Shown here: positions 63,416 to 64,000 of the stretch, in pieces
Layout of the letters: each line of letters starts with the position of its first letter
How positions within the stretch are numbered: the stretch's first letter is position 1
Source of the DNA: Loigolactobacillus coryniformis subsp. coryniformis KCTC 3167 = DSM 20001
Lineage (GTDB): Bacteria > Bacillota > Bacilli > Lactobacillales > Lactobacillaceae
Length of the DNA: 64,000 nucleotides
Assembly (NCBI RefSeq): GCF_002706425.1
Contig: NZ_CP017713.1
Coordinates: 372,001-436,000 of the forward strand
Reading direction: 5' to 3'
Made by a program: the position numbers and the translations under genes
The notes under the pieces: generated by a model
The model's input: the letters and a program-made list of their open reading frames with translations, nothing else
Told to the model about the DNA's origin: nothing
The model's database searches: none

Positions 63416-64000
63416 GTGCGCCCGGCATGGGCGTCAACTAGGTGGTGAAAGTCCACTGCGGGCCGTAGTAGTCGGAACCGCTAGCCAAAGGCAAGGCCTT
63501 TATCGTGAGGTGAAGACTGAAGGAAGCCTGATGAGCAAAGTACTGCACCGATGAACAAGAAGCAGCTATAAGGCCGGAAGTAACTGGATAAGGTGGCCAA
63601 ACACACTGAAGTCCGATACTACCCGAAGTTACGACAGTAAAGCTGACGGTGACATGGTACGAAAGTTGACGTTCTTACCCGGGGAGACCTGTACACACAA
63701 TCCTAATTTTCTTAGGGAATACCCAAATGACAAGGAAATATGAGTTCAAAGCAAGTCAGAAATGGCTGGTTAAGTGTACAGGAGTCAGCCGAGGTCATAG
63801 TAGTGGGTAACCATGAAGGACCAAACAATAATAACTCATATTGCGACTGGAAGTGAAGACGATGCGAAAATCGCAGAAAACAGAACAAGCTGACCGCCAG
63901 CGGATGATAGGTCTGGAAGACCAAAGACAAACTGGGGCGCGTAGTATCGCCTCCGGTGAAGGAGAAAAGATGAGTGGCACTCAGTTTCAAGCATTAGTTT
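63416..64000 (+). mobile_element. Group IIC intron, 5' part
   Basis: The sequence starts GTGCGCCCGGCATGGGCG and continues with segments that closely follow the Oceanobacillus iheyensis group IIC intron: GTGGTGAAAGTCCAC, GCTAGCCAAAGGCAAGG, GACTGAAGGAAGC, TTCTTACCCGGGGAGACCTG and GTCATAGTAGTGGG. It sits directly behind a transcription terminator, the known target type of IIC introns. The 3' domains and most of the encoded protein lie beyond the window. Confidence 0.88.
63862..64000 (+). CDS. ltrA: Group II intron reverse transcriptase/maturase (N-terminal fragment)
   Basis: A frame opens at ATG 63862 behind GGAAGTGAAG and stays open to the window edge, encoding MRKSQKTEQADRQRMIGLED... and ...SGTQFQALV. 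It lies where intron-encoded proteins start in domain IV. Only about 46 residues are visible, before the reverse transcriptase motifs, so the product is inferred from the intron context. Confidence 0.7.
   Translation, partial: MRKSQKTEQADRQRMIGLEDQRQTGARSIASGEGEKMSGTQFQALV

Noticed and set aside
63363-63554. A 63-codon frame over the start of the group II intron
   Set aside because: It lies within intron domain I, whose sequence is explained by RNA structure.

Overview
The window is a chromosomal segment of a Gram-positive lactic acid bacterium, most likely a member of the Lactobacillaceae. The basis is strong GGAGG-type ribosome binding sites, T-box leaders, a perfect CIRCE operator, a cre-like site, a glycerol kinase with His at position 232 (the HPr-phosphorylated residue of enterococcal GlpK), a water-forming-type NADH oxidase with redox Cys42, and IS30/IS1380 elements of the kind common in lactobacilli. 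I cannot name the species from sequence alone. I see no tRNA, rRNA, CRISPR array, prophage or replication origin.

Layout. 1-375: start of a quinone oxidoreductase-like gene running off the left edge. 532-3703: an unknown gene, an FAD disulfide-reductase relative and a membrane acyltransferase. 3791-11519: a biotin-independent malonate decarboxylase locus, with a divergent LysR regulator followed by mdcH-A-B-C-DE(fused)-G and an alpha/beta hydrolase. 11618-19955: an AarF/UbiB-type kinase, a tightly overlapping trio (flavodoxin-fold reductase, 56-residue protein, methyltransferase), an unknown gene and sbcD-sbcC. 20126-22898: an Ldh_2-family dehydrogenase gene split by an IS1380-family element. 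23313-28759: a LysM/aggregation-promoting-factor-like secreted protein, a YitT protein, Kup, an HdeD-like protein and a CDF metal exporter under an ArsR-type operator. 28939-33230: the glycerol operon glpK-glpO-glpF (minus strand). 33372-37611: three insertion sequences stacked upstream of glpK. 37801-46332: DeoR regulator, galE, FAH-family enzyme, a two-gene unknown operon, a secreted tandem-repeat FMN-binding-like protein, aldo/keto reductase and NADH oxidase. 46613-53566: two T-box-controlled transport units, NhaC-type with Tyr specifier and MetQ-type with Met specifier, separated by a NUDIX hydrolase and a nitroreductase; a broken M20 peptidase gene and an intact one follow metQ. 53709-59306: acetyltransferase, BCCT transporter, DUF454 protein, CorC/HlyC-type protein, a 53-residue membrane protein and Hsp20 with CIRCE. 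59688-63083: the opuC osmoprotectant ABC operon. 63135-64000: a candidate structured RNA with its own terminator, directly followed by a group IIC intron that runs off the right edge.

How parts work together. The mdc genes encode a complete set for making the phosphoribosyl-dephospho-CoA prosthetic group (MdcB, MdcG), loading it with malonate (MdcH, MdcA) and decarboxylating it (MdcDE), but no recognisable malonate transporter is in the window. GlpF, GlpK and GlpO import, phosphorylate and oxidise glycerol, GlpO forming H2O2; the nearby NADH oxidase also consumes oxygen. BCCT, OpuC and Kup are osmotic-stress functions.

The most notable observations are the three exact 13-bp direct repeats flanking two convergent IS30 elements, the in-frame re-start of the interrupted dehydrogenase supplied by the IS1380 end, the unidentified switch-like RNA beside the group IIC intron, a cysteine-free MetQ homologue under a Met T-box, and the tandem FMN-binding-like secreted protein.
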